A stretch of 64,000 bases of DNA from Peribacillus sp044761665 (lineage in GTDB: Bacteria > Bacillota > Bacilli > Bacillales > DSM-1321). Below the pieces are notes generated by a model. It was not told the origin of the DNA, did no database searches, and was given only the letters and a program-made list of their open reading frames with translations. Location of the stretch: contig NZ_JBIWCW010000002.1 of the NCBI RefSeq assembly GCF_044761665.1, forward strand, positions 540,544 to 604,543. Reading direction: 5' to 3'. Both the position numbers and the translations under genes were made by a program. Below are positions 23,971 through 32,249 of this stretch, piece by piece; position 1 is the stretch's first letter; each line of letters begins with the position of its first letter.

Positions 23971-24178
23971 ATAAAAGGTATATGTGACAAGAACCTTTTA
24001 CGCAAACACTAAGTTCAGACATGGCTTTTCCTTCAAGATTATGATACCATCTACCTTTAAGGACAACGCAGAACAAGTAATAAAAGTAGTTTGAACATAC
24101 CAACCGTGACACAATCGTGTAAGGGGGAAAGTTACTTACACTCACTTACATATATACAAATAGAGGACGTGATTTTTT

Positions 24179-24553
24179 ATGATAAATATTAAAATCCCAG
24201 AAGCGGATATCAGCATTAAACAAAGAAAACAAGTGATTGAGGGAGATGAAGCCATCATCCCGGAAATTTACGGATTCATCGACTTTCATCTGATTCCCCG
24301 TGATAAAGGCGGCATCATCCTATTTTATAATGAAAAAGATGAAGTGATCTTTGTCGGTAAAGCACGCAAACTAAGACAAAGAGTTAAAAAGCATTTCGAG
24401 GATAACGTATCCCCGATTAAAGAACACCGTAATGAAGTGAAGAAAATTGAGGCGATTTTCGTAGAAGACGCGATGGAACGTGACATTTATGAAACGTACA
24501 TCATCAACACGCTTCATGCTAAGTACAACATTGATAAAGTGTTTTATAAGTAA
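24179..24553 (+). CDS. Stand-alone GIY-YIG nuclease-like protein
   Basis: The 124-residue protein carries a divergent GIY-YIG domain (about residues 40-115). The first strand reads GGIILFYNEKDEVIFVGKA, where GIILFY and IFVGKA take the places of GIY and YIG. A conserved arginine is in LRQRVKKHF, and the metal-binding glutamate is probably in ERDIYETYII. Such single-domain proteins are often labelled UvrC-like or nucleotide excision repair endonucleases, but activity is unproved. The ATG follows AGAGGACGTG. A MITE-like copy begins eight bases after the stop. Confidence 0.8.
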   Translation: MINIKIPEADISIKQRKQVIEGDEAIIPEIYGFIDFHLIPRDKGGIILFYNEKDEVIFVGKARKLRQRVKKHFEDNVSPIKEHRNEVKKIEAIFVEDAMERDIYETYIINTLHAKYNIDKVFYK

Positions 24554-24561
24554 TAGTTAAA

Positions 24562-24697
24562 AAGGGGCTGTCTCATAAGTCCTTTTTCGAGTAAAATGAC
24601 GCAAAATTGAAGAGGCAGAAATGTTGTTAAATCAACATTTCTGCCTCTTTCTATTTATACAATTTAGGTTTAACTACCCTTTTGGGGACAGCCCCTT
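24562..24697. mobile_element. MITE-like palindromic element, copy 2
   Basis: This 136-bp element is nearly identical to 19522-19656, with the same terminal inverted repeats (AAGGGGCTGTCTCATAAG and GGGGACAGCCCCTT) and the same perfect 16-bp internal hairpin at 24611-24648. The A and T runs just outside the ends extend the terminal pairing to about 24559-24700. It follows the GIY-YIG gene and likely ends its transcript. Confidence 0.8.
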
Positions 24698-24888
24698 TTT
24701 AGGTCCTTTAACCTATTTTACTATTACAAATCAGTTAATTATTCTACTCCTCAACCGATAAAAGTAAAGGAAGCTATATATTCAGTCCTGGGAATACTAA
24801 ATTCGATGTCCACTTTGATTGTGGGCTTTTTATATTGAAAGGGAAGAACATAGAAGCTATTACATATAAAACCAGAGGGGTTAACAGA

Positions 24889-26580
24889 ATGAAATTATCA
24901 ATAAAGAATAAGTTACTAGTAAGCTTTTTACTTGTCTCCACCATTTTTGGAGTGGCTGCTTTCATATCTTATACGAGTATGAAAGATATGAATGAGTCAT
25001 ATGACTATATCCTTAGTAATGCGAGCGAAGTCCAATCAATCACTCAAAGTATCCAGACGGAGTCAGCGCGTCAAGTAACGTATTTGAGGGGGTATCTTTT
25101 ATATGAAACCCCGGATATGAAAGAGAATATGTATGAATCGAATGAGAATATTAATAATTTAATAAAGGAAGCCAGGAAATTGGCTACCCGAGATGAAATG
25201 AACCAACGCTTTGATGAAATCCAGGCGTCGAATGATGCATGGATAGAGGAAAGCAGGAAATCAGTAGAGACAGTAGCGAAAGATCCAGAAAAGGCGAGGG
25301 TCTTGGCCCGTGATAAAGTTGTTCCCATCAGTACTAAAATGGTAGAGCAAACGAATGCATTATATACATGGATCAAAGACGAGGTTATGGTTCAAAAGGT
25401 GACAGAGGTTCAAGAAAATTCAAAAGCGGCAACAAGGAAGATTTTCATTCTAAGTTTGGTAGCGTTCCTGCTTGCGATGGCAGATGGATTGCTGATTTCT
25501 AATGTCATCTCGAAACCAATCAAGAAGTTGAGCAAAATGGCCAATCGAGTCGCAGAAGGAGATTTGAATATAGAAAAAGTCGATGTGAAAACCCGGGACG
25601 AAATTTATGTGTTAAATCAATCCTTTGAAAAAATGACGCAAAACCTGCACCATACGATTACGGCCATTTCTACCAATACGAATAAAGTTACATCCTCTGC
25701 TGAGCAGTTGAGTGTCAGTTCCGAACAATCTAAAGAAGCAGCAGAAACAATTGCCCTTTCCATACAGGAAATTTCAGGGGCCTCTGATAGTTCAACACGG
25801 CAACTGGAGAGTAGTCTCGGTTCCCTATATGAAGTGAGCCAGGGAGTGGAGCGGATTTCGGAAAGTACGGCTAGTATGTCGGAACTGTCTAAAGAAACAG
25901 AGAAGCAGGCAGAAGAAGGAAGCCACTTTGTACAGGAGAACTTGAAGCAAATGCAATTCATCCATGACTCGGTTAACCAATCGAACCAGGTTATCGATTC
26001 TTTAGCAGAACGCTCCAATAAAATCGGGAATATTATTGATGTCATTACGGGAATTGCGGGGCAAACGAATCTACTAGCATTGAATGCAGCAATTGAAGCA
26101 GCGAGGGCCGGCGAACACGGTAAGGGATTTGCCGTAGTGGCCGATGAAGTGAAGAAACTGGCTGAACAGTCCCAGAATTCTACCAAGTTGATTACGGATT
26201 TGATCATGGGAATGCAAGATGACACAAGAAGTTCCGTTGCGATTATGAAAGAAGTGATGGAAAATGCTGAACAGGGTGTGAAGGTTTCGGTGGAAACGTC
26301 CAATAAATTTGCCCAAATCCTTCAAAGTACGAGAGATATTACACCAAAAATCGAAGAAATCACGGCTTCCATTCAACAGATTTCAGTGAGTGTGGACGAA
26401 GTATCGGAATCATCCAATAAAATAACTGCACACGCTCAGGAGAATGCAGCCAATTCAGAAGAAGTGGCGGCTTCAACGGAAGAACAACTAGCATCGATGG
26501 AAGAAATCAATTCAACTGTGCGTTCATTGACATCTATGGCGGAAGAACTGAAGCAAGTGGTTCGTAAATTCCAGATTTAA
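24889..26580 (+). CDS. Methyl-accepting chemotaxis protein
   Basis: The 563-residue receptor has a membrane helix at about 10-30, an extracytoplasmic four-helix sensor domain (about 31-185), a second helix (about 186-208, KIFILSLVAFLLAMADG), a HAMP linker (KPIKKLSKMANRVAEGDLN) and a long coiled-coil signalling domain. The hairpin tip that binds CheA/CheW reads GIAGQTNLLALNAAIEAARA. The protein ends without a pentapeptide tether. Start is ATG 24889 after GAGGGG; the open frame extends further upstream without support. The ligand cannot be inferred. Confidence 0.93.
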   Translation: MKLSIKNKLLVSFLLVSTIFGVAAFISYTSMKDMNESYDYILSNASEVQSITQSIQTESARQVTYLRGYLLYETPDMKENMYESNENINNLIKEARKLATRDEMNQRFDEIQASNDAWIEESRKSVETVAKDPEKARVLARDKVVPISTKMVEQTNALYTWIKDEVMVQKVTEVQENSKAATRKIFILSLVAFLLAMADGLLISNVISKPIKKLSKMANRVAEGDLNIEKVDVKTRDEIYVLNQSFEKMTQNLHHTITAISTNTNKVTSSAEQLSVSSEQSKEAAETIALSIQEISGASDSSTRQLESSLGSLYEVSQGVERISESTASMSELSKETEKQAEEGSHFVQENLKQMQFIHDSVNQSNQVIDSLAERSNKIGNIIDVITGIAGQTNLLALNAAIEAARAGEHGKGFAVVADEVKKLAEQSQNSTKLITDLIMGMQDDTRSSVAIMKEVMENAEQGVKVSVETSNKFAQILQSTRDITPKIEEITASIQQISVSVDEVSESSNKITAHAQENAANSEEVAASTEEQLASMEEINSTVRSLTSMAEELKQVVRKFQI

Positions 26581-26595
26581 AGCTGGATTTTTTAA

Positions 26596-26640
26596 AAAAA
26601 GCAGGCTTCCTGACATGATCGGGAAGCCTGCTTTTTCTTT
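26596..26640 (+). terminator. Terminator after the chemotaxis receptor
   Basis: AAAAAGCAGGCTTCC and GGAAGCCTGCTTTTT form a 15-bp stem with a T-rich tail. Confidence 0.92.
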
Positions 26641-26705
26641 ATGTAGATATTTGAAGTTGAGCAGGGAACCAAGGAAAAATCGAAAAAGTTTACGAAAAAA
26701 CTTGC

Positions 26706-26726
26706 AAATAGTAATCATTACGCTTT
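26706..26726. promoter_or_regulatory. Zur box 1
   Basis: AAATAGTAATCATTACGCTTT differs from the Bacillus Zur consensus (AAATCGTAATNATTACGATTT, one base over the motif limit if extended) at two positions, keeping the palindromic GTAATCATTAC core. Confidence 0.8.
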
Positions 26727-26748
26727 ATCATATAGAAATAAACGTCAT

Positions 26749-26769
26749 AAAACGTAATCATGACGATTA
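26749..26769. promoter_or_regulatory. Zur box 2
   Basis: A second near-palindrome with core CGTAATCATGACG lies 22 bp downstream of the first, 34 bp before the L33 start. Two Zur sites upstream of zinc-independent ribosomal protein genes point to zinc repression. Confidence 0.7.
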
Positions 26770-26803
26770 ATGATATTTATAAAACATTTAGGAGGGAACA
26801 TAC

Positions 26804-26953
26804 ATGAGAGTAAACATTACCTTGGCATGTACAGAGACGGGGGACCGGAATTATATAACGACGAAAAACAAGCGGAACCATCCCGATCGAATCGAATTGA
26901 AAAAGTACTGCCCGCGCTTAAAGAAACACACGCTTCACCGTGAAACAAAGTAA
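26804..26953 (+). CDS. rpmG: 50S ribosomal protein L33, zinc-independent (C-minus) type
   Basis: The 49-residue product starts MRVNITLACTETGDRNYI and ends KKHTLHRETK, the L33 signature. Zinc-binding L33 carries two CxxC pairs; here each pair has only its first cysteine (ACTET and YCPRLK), so zinc cannot be held in the usual way. Zur boxes upstream and the zinc-independent S14 gene 45 bp downstream indicate a zinc-starvation replacement pair that frees zinc from ribosomes. The ATG follows AGGAGGG. It is too short for many gene callers. Confidence 0.92.
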   Translation: MRVNITLACTETGDRNYITTKNKRNHPDRIELKKYCPRLKKHTLHRETK

Positions 26954-26998
26954 TCCGGGTACAATATAAACATTATTATAGAAGGAGAGATAACTAAG

Positions 26999-27268
26999 GT
27001 GGCAAAAAAGTCAAAGATAGCAAAGGCAAAAAAACAGCTGGAAACAGTAGAAAAGTATGCAGAGGTTCGATGGGAACTTAAAGTGAAAGGAGATTATGCA
27101 GCATTGGCCAAGCTCCCAAGGGATGCTTCACCAACACGTATTCACAATCGGTGTGGAGTTACGGGAAGACCACGTGGATATATGCGGAAATTCAACATGT
27201 CCAGGATCGTTTTCCGTGACCTTGCACATATCGGGCAAATCGCGGGCATCAAAAAGGCAAGCTGGTAA
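26999..27268 (+). CDS. rpsN: 30S ribosomal protein S14, zinc-independent type
   Basis: This 89-residue S14 is the long C-minus form, like B. subtilis YhzA (RpsN2). It begins MAKKSKIAKAKKQLETV and ends with the conserved RCGVTGRPRGYMRKFNMSR and IAGIKKASW. The zinc-finger cysteine pairs of the short 61-residue S14 are absent. The GTG start at 26999 lies behind AAGGAG. It shares the Zur-controlled operon with the L33 gene. Confidence 0.94.
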   Translation: MAKKSKIAKAKKQLETVEKYAEVRWELKVKGDYAALAKLPRDASPTRIHNRCGVTGRPRGYMRKFNMSRIVFRDLAHIGQIAGIKKASW

Positions 27269-27574
27269 TCTGAGATAAAAGGAAGAAGGTGATTCGATGG
27301 GCACTTACACCCGGAATCACGTTCTTCTAACATTTGATACTCTCTTATTCAAACCTCCGATAATTCTGTTGAAGTTCCTTTCTCGGTCGTTCCTGCGGAA
27401 ATTTTCCTGTTCTTCGCTCCTAACCTTTATCATCACTCGAAAATTTAACCAGGTAAGTCCAAAAAAGTAAATAGCGGGATATATGCACTAGTTTAAGAGA
27501 ATGCCGTTATTGTATTCCCCTTTTATCCTATTCTTCATATAATTGAAGAATCTTAGGGGAAGAAGGATGGCGCA
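27269..27574. other. Intergenic region after rpsN
   Basis: A 57-codon frame (27297-27470) follows AAGGAAGAAGGTG but has no recognisable family, so I do not call it a gene. No clear rpsN terminator is visible. Confidence 0.4.
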
Positions 27575-27928
27575 ATGCATATTTTTTGGACAATATATTT
27601 AGGGATATTAGGAACGGTGGCCATTGCTTTTTTGGTCAAAGGTCTAAGAACCCTTTCTTTAAAAGTGGACTTTGTTATATCTATTATAACGTGGATCGGA
27701 CTATTTGGATTTGTGACGAATACATCGATATTCAACCCTCTTGTATGGAAAATCGTGTTTGTGTGTGGATTACTGTGGGATGTTCTTTTCAGTTATATCG
27801 GTAAACATGACGACGGAGAAGATGCACTAGAAGGTTTGTCAGAAAGTACGAAAAGTATCCTTACCGGGGTCACACTAATTATTACACTCGGACCGTTATA
27901 TTATGGGATATATCGATATGCTTTCTAG
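27575..27928 (+). CDS. Membrane protein of unknown function
   Basis: The 117-residue protein has four probable helices: about 3-24 (FWTIYLGILGTVAIAFLV), 32-50, 55-75 and 93-113. A short acidic cytoplasmic or external loop (KHDDGEDALEG) sits between helices 3 and 4. The ATG follows GAAGGATGG. No family is recognised. The neighbours, zinc-response ribosomal proteins and a VOC enzyme, give no functional hint. Confidence 0.7.
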   Translation: MHIFWTIYLGILGTVAIAFLVKGLRTLSLKVDFVISIITWIGLFGFVTNTSIFNPLVWKIVFVCGLLWDVLFSYIGKHDDGEDALEGLSESTKSILTGVTLIITLGPLYYGIYRYAF

Positions 27929-28083
27929 AAACAGGGCCACTAAGGTCCTGGACATTGGCAAATGGGAAGAGGATTTAGATTGACGGGGATAGGGACAGTA
28001 ATTTCGATCGATCCGTGGAACAAGGCGGAGGGTGGAACCAGAGCAATCCTGATTGCCTGTAGATGAAGTTTAATAACTCACTA

Positions 28084-28113
28084 AAAAAGCAGAAGCTGAT
28101 CGCTCTGCTTTTT
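28084..28113. terminator. Bidirectional terminator
   Basis: AAAAAGCAGA and TCTGCTTTTT flank a short loop, with A and T runs suiting both the preceding plus-strand region and the convergent VOC gene. Confidence 0.8.
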
Positions 28114-28117
28114 ATGT

Positions 28118-28504
28118 TTATCTCTGGAAAAATTCAATCCATTCTTTCTCCGGTCCGTATATGTAGAAATAGCGATAGCCGTTTGGTAGGGTGATGATTT
28201 CTTCATCAATCAGTTTGACGTTTTCGAGCTTTTGAATGCGGGCATATTCTTCCTCGATATCATCTACAGTAATGGCAAAGTGATGAATCGTTGCTTCGGA
28301 TGGTAACGAGTCACTATATCCTTGAATTAATTCAATTTCGGTTTCGTCAGTACCGTCGTAGCCAAGAAAGGCAAGTTGAATGACACCATTCGTATGGAGA
28401 ACACGTGCTTTCAATTTCAAATCCAATACTTCCTGATAAAAGGAGATGGATGTTTCTAAATCTCTAACAACGATGCCGATATGATCGACTTTTTTCCTAG
28501 CCAA
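28118..28504 (-). CDS. VOC (glyoxalase/bleomycin-resistance) family protein
   Basis: The 128-residue protein has two beta-alpha-beta-beta-beta modules. The first opens VDHIGIVVRDLETSISFYQ with a metal-type histidine at residue 8, and carries IELIQG with the glutamate near residue 77. The second opens IHHFAITVDDIEEEYARI and ends YIYGPEKEWIEFFQ. The order H...E...H...E fits a metal-dependent lyase or dioxygenase such as glyoxalase I or methylmalonyl-CoA epimerase. The TTG start at 28504 follows GGAGGAACC. The substrate is unknown. Confidence 0.82.
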   Translation of the reverse strand: MARKKVDHIGIVVRDLETSISFYQEVLDLKLKARVLHTNGVIQLAFLGYDGTDETEIELIQGYSDSLPSEATIHHFAITVDDIEEEYARIQKLENVKLIDEEIITLPNGYRYFYIYGPEKEWIEFFQR

Positions 28505-28661
28505 TGGGGTTCCTCCTTCGTGTTGTAGATAAGCAAGATTAGTATATATGATTCGATATAAAAAAACAGCAAAGTAAACGAAATAATCTGATTATTATAA
28601 GAAATGAGTACTTAGGCTGGTACAAAAAAAGACAACCCTTTACGGATTGTCTAACAAGTAT

Positions 28662-29360
28662 TTAAAAGGCATCTTCGGGCATTTGTTTCTCGTTTACGTA
28701 GTCCATGGTGTCTAATGCTTCTTGAAAGTCTGCTTGGAGGGAAGGAGGTAAGCTTTCAGCGTCATTAGGTACATCAGCATCGGTTCCGCTCTGAACCGTG
28801 ATTTTTTCATAAGTCATAAGGGCCTCGATATATGTTTCGTATTCCTCGCTCGATAATAGTTCTTCGCTCGATACCAGGCCGTTCAGTTTATCGAAATAGG
28901 GTTGTAAATCCATTAATATAATTTTCAGTTCCTCAGCTTTATTTGCAGGTATCTTGTCGTAGTCGATATTCCCGTTTGAATTGCCATATTCCAATTTAGC
29001 TGCGGTTAATACTTGCAAGTCTTCTTTAAATTGTCCATACTCTTCTTTTCCCAAATCGCCTTTAGCTTGGGATAGTTTTGCGTCCAAAAGGAAGTACCCC
29101 TCCATCGTGGCATTAGCTACATGCTTTTTTAGATAGTCGAAAGACCCGTATAACTCATCCGCTAAATAAGTTTGATAGGCGAAAGCGCTTGTCGGGAGTA
29201 ATAATGAGGCAATGAGAATTCCTGTAATCAGATGTTTTTTTCTTTTTCCGCGATAAGTGGTCAGTTTACTCATTACTTTTACTTTTAGTTCAGGCGGAGC
29301 ATTCACGCCCATACTTTCTTCTTGTAGCGATTCCCTTAACTGAGTATGAAAGTTCTTCAT
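28662..29360 (-). CDS. DUF3600-like membrane partner (putative anti-sigma factor) of the ECF sigma gene
   Basis: The 232-residue protein has a cytoplasmic N-terminus of about 42 residues, one membrane helix (about 43-62, LITGILIASLLLPTSAFAY) and an extracytoplasmic acidic helical domain. This architecture and the overlap of its ATG with the sigma gene's stop indicate an anti-sigma factor; the outer domain resembles DUF3600 proteins found in this position in Bacillus. The short hydrophobic segment could also be read as a signal peptide. Release signal and protease are unknown. Confidence 0.72.
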   Translation of the reverse strand: MKNFHTQLRESLQEESMGVNAPPELKVKVMSKLTTYRGKRKKHLITGILIASLLLPTSAFAYQTYLADELYGSFDYLKKHVANATMEGYFLLDAKLSQAKGDLGKEEYGQFKEDLQVLTAAKLEYGNSNGNIDYDKIPANKAEELKIILMDLQPYFDKLNGLVSSEELLSSEEYETYIEALMTYEKITVQSGTDADVPNDAESLPPSLQADFQEALDTMDYVNEKQMPEDAF

Positions 29361-29935
29361 TATACATTCCTCACTTTCTCTAAGAATAAAAGGCTCTCTT
29401 TCCCATGAGCACTCAATTTTTTTAAAGAAGCATGGATACGGGATTTGACGGTCCCAATTGGGATATCTAATATAAGGGCCACTTCTTCTTGAGAATAATC
29501 ATTTAAGTAGCGGAGGATCACGACCTGTTTGAGCTTGTAGGGCAACTGGTTCACTAAATATACAAGGTGTTGATTAGAGATTTTATCTACAATATCATTG
29601 GAAAAGTCGGGTACCGTGACTTGTTTAGTCTCTTCGGCTTTTTTGGAAATTCGAAGACGCGTCCATCTTTTCCGTCGGTACGTTTGAATTGTCTTGATGA
29701 CAATTCCCGTCAACCAGGGTTTAAAAGGTCTTTCACGATCATACTTACTTAGAGACTTATAAACTTGTATGTAGATATCTTGAACAACATCATCGACATC
29801 AGCTTTTTCATCTATAAGAAAGTGGACGTTTTTATAGACATTTTGGATGGTTATTTCATATAAGTCATCGTATGCCTCCGCTTCTCCATTTAAAAAACGG
29901 GTGATGGTATCCAACAAGTCAGGTTGTTCAACCAT
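29360..29935 (-). CDS. ECF-type RNA polymerase sigma factor
   Basis: The 191-residue protein has region 2 (about 15-85, with DDVVQDIYIQVYKSLSKYD and FKPWLTGIVIKTIQTYRRKR) and region 4 (about 122-178, LPYKLKQVVILRYLNDYSQE, then EVALILDIPIGTVKSRIHAS). This is the extracytoplasmic-function architecture. It overlaps by one base with the downstream membrane protein, its likely anti-sigma. The ATG follows GGAAGGAGG. The upstream sequence contains TGTAAAC with TATAG about 20 bp downstream, a possible but unproved self-regulated promoter. Confidence 0.9.
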   Translation of the reverse strand: MVEQPDLLDTITRFLNGEAEAYDDLYEITIQNVYKNVHFLIDEKADVDDVVQDIYIQVYKSLSKYDRERPFKPWLTGIVIKTIQTYRRKRWTRLRISKKAEETKQVTVPDFSNDIVDKISNQHLVYLVNQLPYKLKQVVILRYLNDYSQEEVALILDIPIGTVKSRIHASLKKLSAHGKESLLFLEKVRNV

Positions 29936-30143
29936 TCTATTACCTCCTTCCGTTCTATACTATATATTGGTAAGAAGTTTACATTTCGTTCGAAATTTTA
30001 GATTATTTTTCCACTTTACTGTATTTTCTTTTGAAAAGAAAAAGAATTTATCTTTTTTAAAGCAAAAATTTGTTTCTGTATGGAATTGTAGATATACTAT
30101 GGAAACAAACCCATTTTAAATGGACATGAGAGGAGAGATTTTC

Positions 30144-30413
30144 ATGGGAAGCATTCGCGAAGGTGAAGTTTTCACTCTTACTGACGACAGTGATCAAGAG
30201 CATGAGGTTGAGGTTCTAGGAACATTGGATGTTGAAGGAACAGAATATGTAGCTGTAGGCTTATTGGAAGATATCGAAGAGGATACAGAGGAAGATATCG
30301 ATATTTTCTTTTTCAGAGTTGAAGGCGAAGGAGAGCTGAATGATATCGAGACGGACGAGGAGTTCGAAAAGGTATCTTCTGCATTTGAAGCGGCTTTCGA
30401 TCCAAAAGATTGA
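30144..30413 (+). CDS. DUF1292 family protein (YrzB-like)
   Basis: The 89-residue, very acidic protein matches the DUF1292 pattern: FTLTDDSDQEHEVEVLGTLD, then YVAVGLLED, the acidic stretch, and DIFFFRVEGEGELNDIETDE. Most Firmicutes have several such genes; function is unknown. The start at 30144 follows GAGAGGAGAG by six bases; the earlier ATG at 30120 lacks a site. Confidence 0.85.
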   Translation: MGSIREGEVFTLTDDSDQEHEVEVLGTLDVEGTEYVAVGLLEDIEEDTEEDIDIFFFRVEGEGELNDIETDEEFEKVSSAFEAAFDPKD

Positions 30414-30420
30414 TTGGCTA

Positions 30421-30453
30421 AAAAAGGCGGCACACCTATGTGTCGTCTTTTTT
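30421..30453 (+). terminator. Terminator after the DUF1292 gene
   Basis: AAGGCGGCACA and TGTGTCGTCTT form an 11-bp stem (with G-U) and a T-run. Confidence 0.8.
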
Positions 30454-30509
30454 ATGTCCATAATCCACAATTCCAATTACAAAATCCTATGTAAGAATCA
30501 GTAATAGCA

Positions 30510-30554
30510 CCACCTACGCCGAATACCATGACAGCCACGCGTGCCATCCAACCT
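30510..30554. repeat. Dispersed 45-bp repeat, copy 2
   Basis: It aligns without gaps to 17992-18036 (39 of 45 identical). Like copy 1 it lies between genes, here between a terminator and the sensor kinase. Confidence 0.7.
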
Positions 30555-30603
30555 GACTTCAATATAGGGTTTCAATTCACTGGGTATAGGAAAAAAAGGG
30601 GAG

Positions 30604-30631
30604 GCTAAATCTACTTGGTTTAGCTTTTTTT
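30604..30631 (+). terminator. Hairpin with T-run upstream of the sensor kinase
   Basis: GGCTAAA and TTTAGC flank a short loop followed by seven T residues. No plus-strand gene ends here, so it may be a leader attenuator or the end of an unrecognised short transcript. Confidence 0.45.
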
Positions 30632-30742
30632 ACAGTTTCTACTATCTTCGTGATGAAAACTACTATAAAATACTGGTAATTGATTTACTGCTACTGTAAA
30701 ATTGAGTAAGTGAATTTTCGGAATTGGAAAGGAAAAAATCTA

Positions 30743-32209
30743 GTGAAAAAGCTAATTAATTATAGACAAGGGCAAATGGAAGGTAAATTTGATGATATTA
30801 CAAAGCAACTTCAATCCTTCATGGAACAAAGCGCGGATGCCATTTCTATCGTTGATTTAGAAGGTAGGACCCTTCAAGTTAATGCTACTTTTGAAGAGTT
30901 TTTTGGTTGGAAGAATGATGAGGTATTTGGTGAACCTTACCCGATCATCCCAGATTTCTTGAAGGAATCTGTTGATGAACTGCATGAACAGGTAAAGTCA
31001 GGTGAACAAAAGAAGGGTTTTGAAACGGTACGTCAAAGAAAAGATGGTCAACTCATTGATGTAAGCATCACCCTTTTTACCATCAGAGATAACCAAAATG
31101 AACCGATGGGATTAGCTTTCGTCTACCGGGATATTACGCACCAAAAGTTAGCGGAATTGGCAATGAAGGAGAGCGAAGAACGCTATCGCAGTTTAGTGGA
31201 GGTATCTCCTGAAGCGATCTTTGTGCACCGTAATGGAATCATTGAATATATGAATCCTGAGGGTGCAAGGATGCTGGGAATGAAAAGTGTGAAAGATATC
31301 ATCGGGAAATCCGTTTTTCAGTTCGTTCACCCTGATTCTCAAGACACTGTAAGCCAGCGAATTGATGTAATGAGAGATGAAGGGAAAAAGGTCGATTTGT
31401 TGGAGCAAAAGTTCAGGCGCTATAATGGAGAAGTATTTTATGGGGAGACGATAGCCCTTCCGATTATTTATAATGGCTATCCAGCCATCCAAGTATTTTG
31501 TAGGGATATTACCGAACGAAAGAAAACAGAGGAATTATTGTGTAAGACGAATATGCTTTCTGCAGTAGGACAGATGGCGGCAGGTGTTGCCCATGAAATC
31601 AGGAATCCGCTAACAGCGATCAAGGGATTTTTGCAATTAATGGGGGAAACTTCGGGCAAGCAAGAATATCTTGATTTGTCAGTGAGAGAAGTAGAAAAAA
31701 TTGAACGTTTGACCGAGGAATTTCTATGGCTTGCATCCCCTCCATTACAAACATGCGAATCTATACAGCTATCCGCTATTTTAGACAGTGTAATCAAGTT
31801 AGCCAAGTTTCAAGCGATTCTTTGTGATGTGGAAATAACTAAGGAATCCTTAATTGATGATTCCACGGTGTTTGGTGAATCCAATTTGTTAAAGCAAGTG
31901 TTTACTAATGTAGTGAATAATGCGATGGAAGCCATGAAAGATGGTGGAAAACTGCATATTTCGCTCGATAAGCATGACGAAGAGAACTTGATGATCCGTT
32001 TTATTGATTCGGGGTGTGGAATGACAGAGGAACGCATGAAGCATCTGGGTCAGCCTTTTTATAGTACGACCGAAAAAGGAACGGGGCTAGGGCTTATGGT
32101 CAGTTCTAAAATTGTCCAGGAGCATCATGGGGAAATCAACTTCAGGAGTGAAGTGGGCAAAGGGACGACCGTAGAAATCATACTACCTACTTCTAAATTG
32201 AAACATTAA
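30743..32209 (+). CDS. PAS-domain sensor histidine kinase (sporulation-kinase like)
   Basis: The 488-residue cytoplasmic kinase has two PAS domains (about 20-140 and 150-275), a phosphoacceptor HisKA domain with VAHEIRNPLTAIKGFLQL (near residue 290), and an ATPase domain with N-box NVVNNAMEAM and the G-boxes DSGCGM and GTGLGL. There is no membrane segment. The layout resembles KinA/KinE of B. subtilis, which feed the Spo0 phosphorelay. No response regulator is adjacent, as is typical for orphan sporulation kinases. I prefer the GTG at 30743, preceded by AAAGGA, over the GTG at 30710, which has no ribosome binding site. Confidence 0.88.
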   Translation: MKKLINYRQGQMEGKFDDITKQLQSFMEQSADAISIVDLEGRTLQVNATFEEFFGWKNDEVFGEPYPIIPDFLKESVDELHEQVKSGEQKKGFETVRQRKDGQLIDVSITLFTIRDNQNEPMGLAFVYRDITHQKLAELAMKESEERYRSLVEVSPEAIFVHRNGIIEYMNPEGARMLGMKSVKDIIGKSVFQFVHPDSQDTVSQRIDVMRDEGKKVDLLEQKFRRYNGEVFYGETIALPIIYNGYPAIQVFCRDITERKKTEELLCKTNMLSAVGQMAAGVAHEIRNPLTAIKGFLQLMGETSGKQEYLDLSVREVEKIERLTEEFLWLASPPLQTCESIQLSAILDSVIKLAKFQAILCDVEITKESLIDDSTVFGESNLLKQVFTNVVNNAMEAMKDGGKLHISLDKHDEENLMIRFIDSGCGMTEERMKHLGQPFYSTTEKGTGLGLMVSSKIVQEHHGEINFRSEVGKGTTVEIILPTSKLKH

Positions 32210-32245
32210 AAGGTGACGAGAAGCGAATGCTTTCGTCACCTTTTT
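32208..32245. terminator. Bidirectional terminator
   Basis: AAAAGGTGACGA and TCGTCACCTTTTT pair, serving the kinase and the convergent reductase gene. Confidence 0.88.
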
Positions 32246-32249
32246 AATT

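Noticed and set aside
19522..24697. The 5-kb block between the two MITE-like copies as a composite transposon
   Set aside because: There is no transposase or resistance cargo, and the block contains ordinary Bacillus genes with their own controls.
27297..27470. A 57-codon frame with a good ribosome binding site behind rpsN
   Set aside because: The product has no recognisable family, codon use looks random with many rare arginine and serine codons, and no terminator supports it. It may be 3' untranslated sequence.
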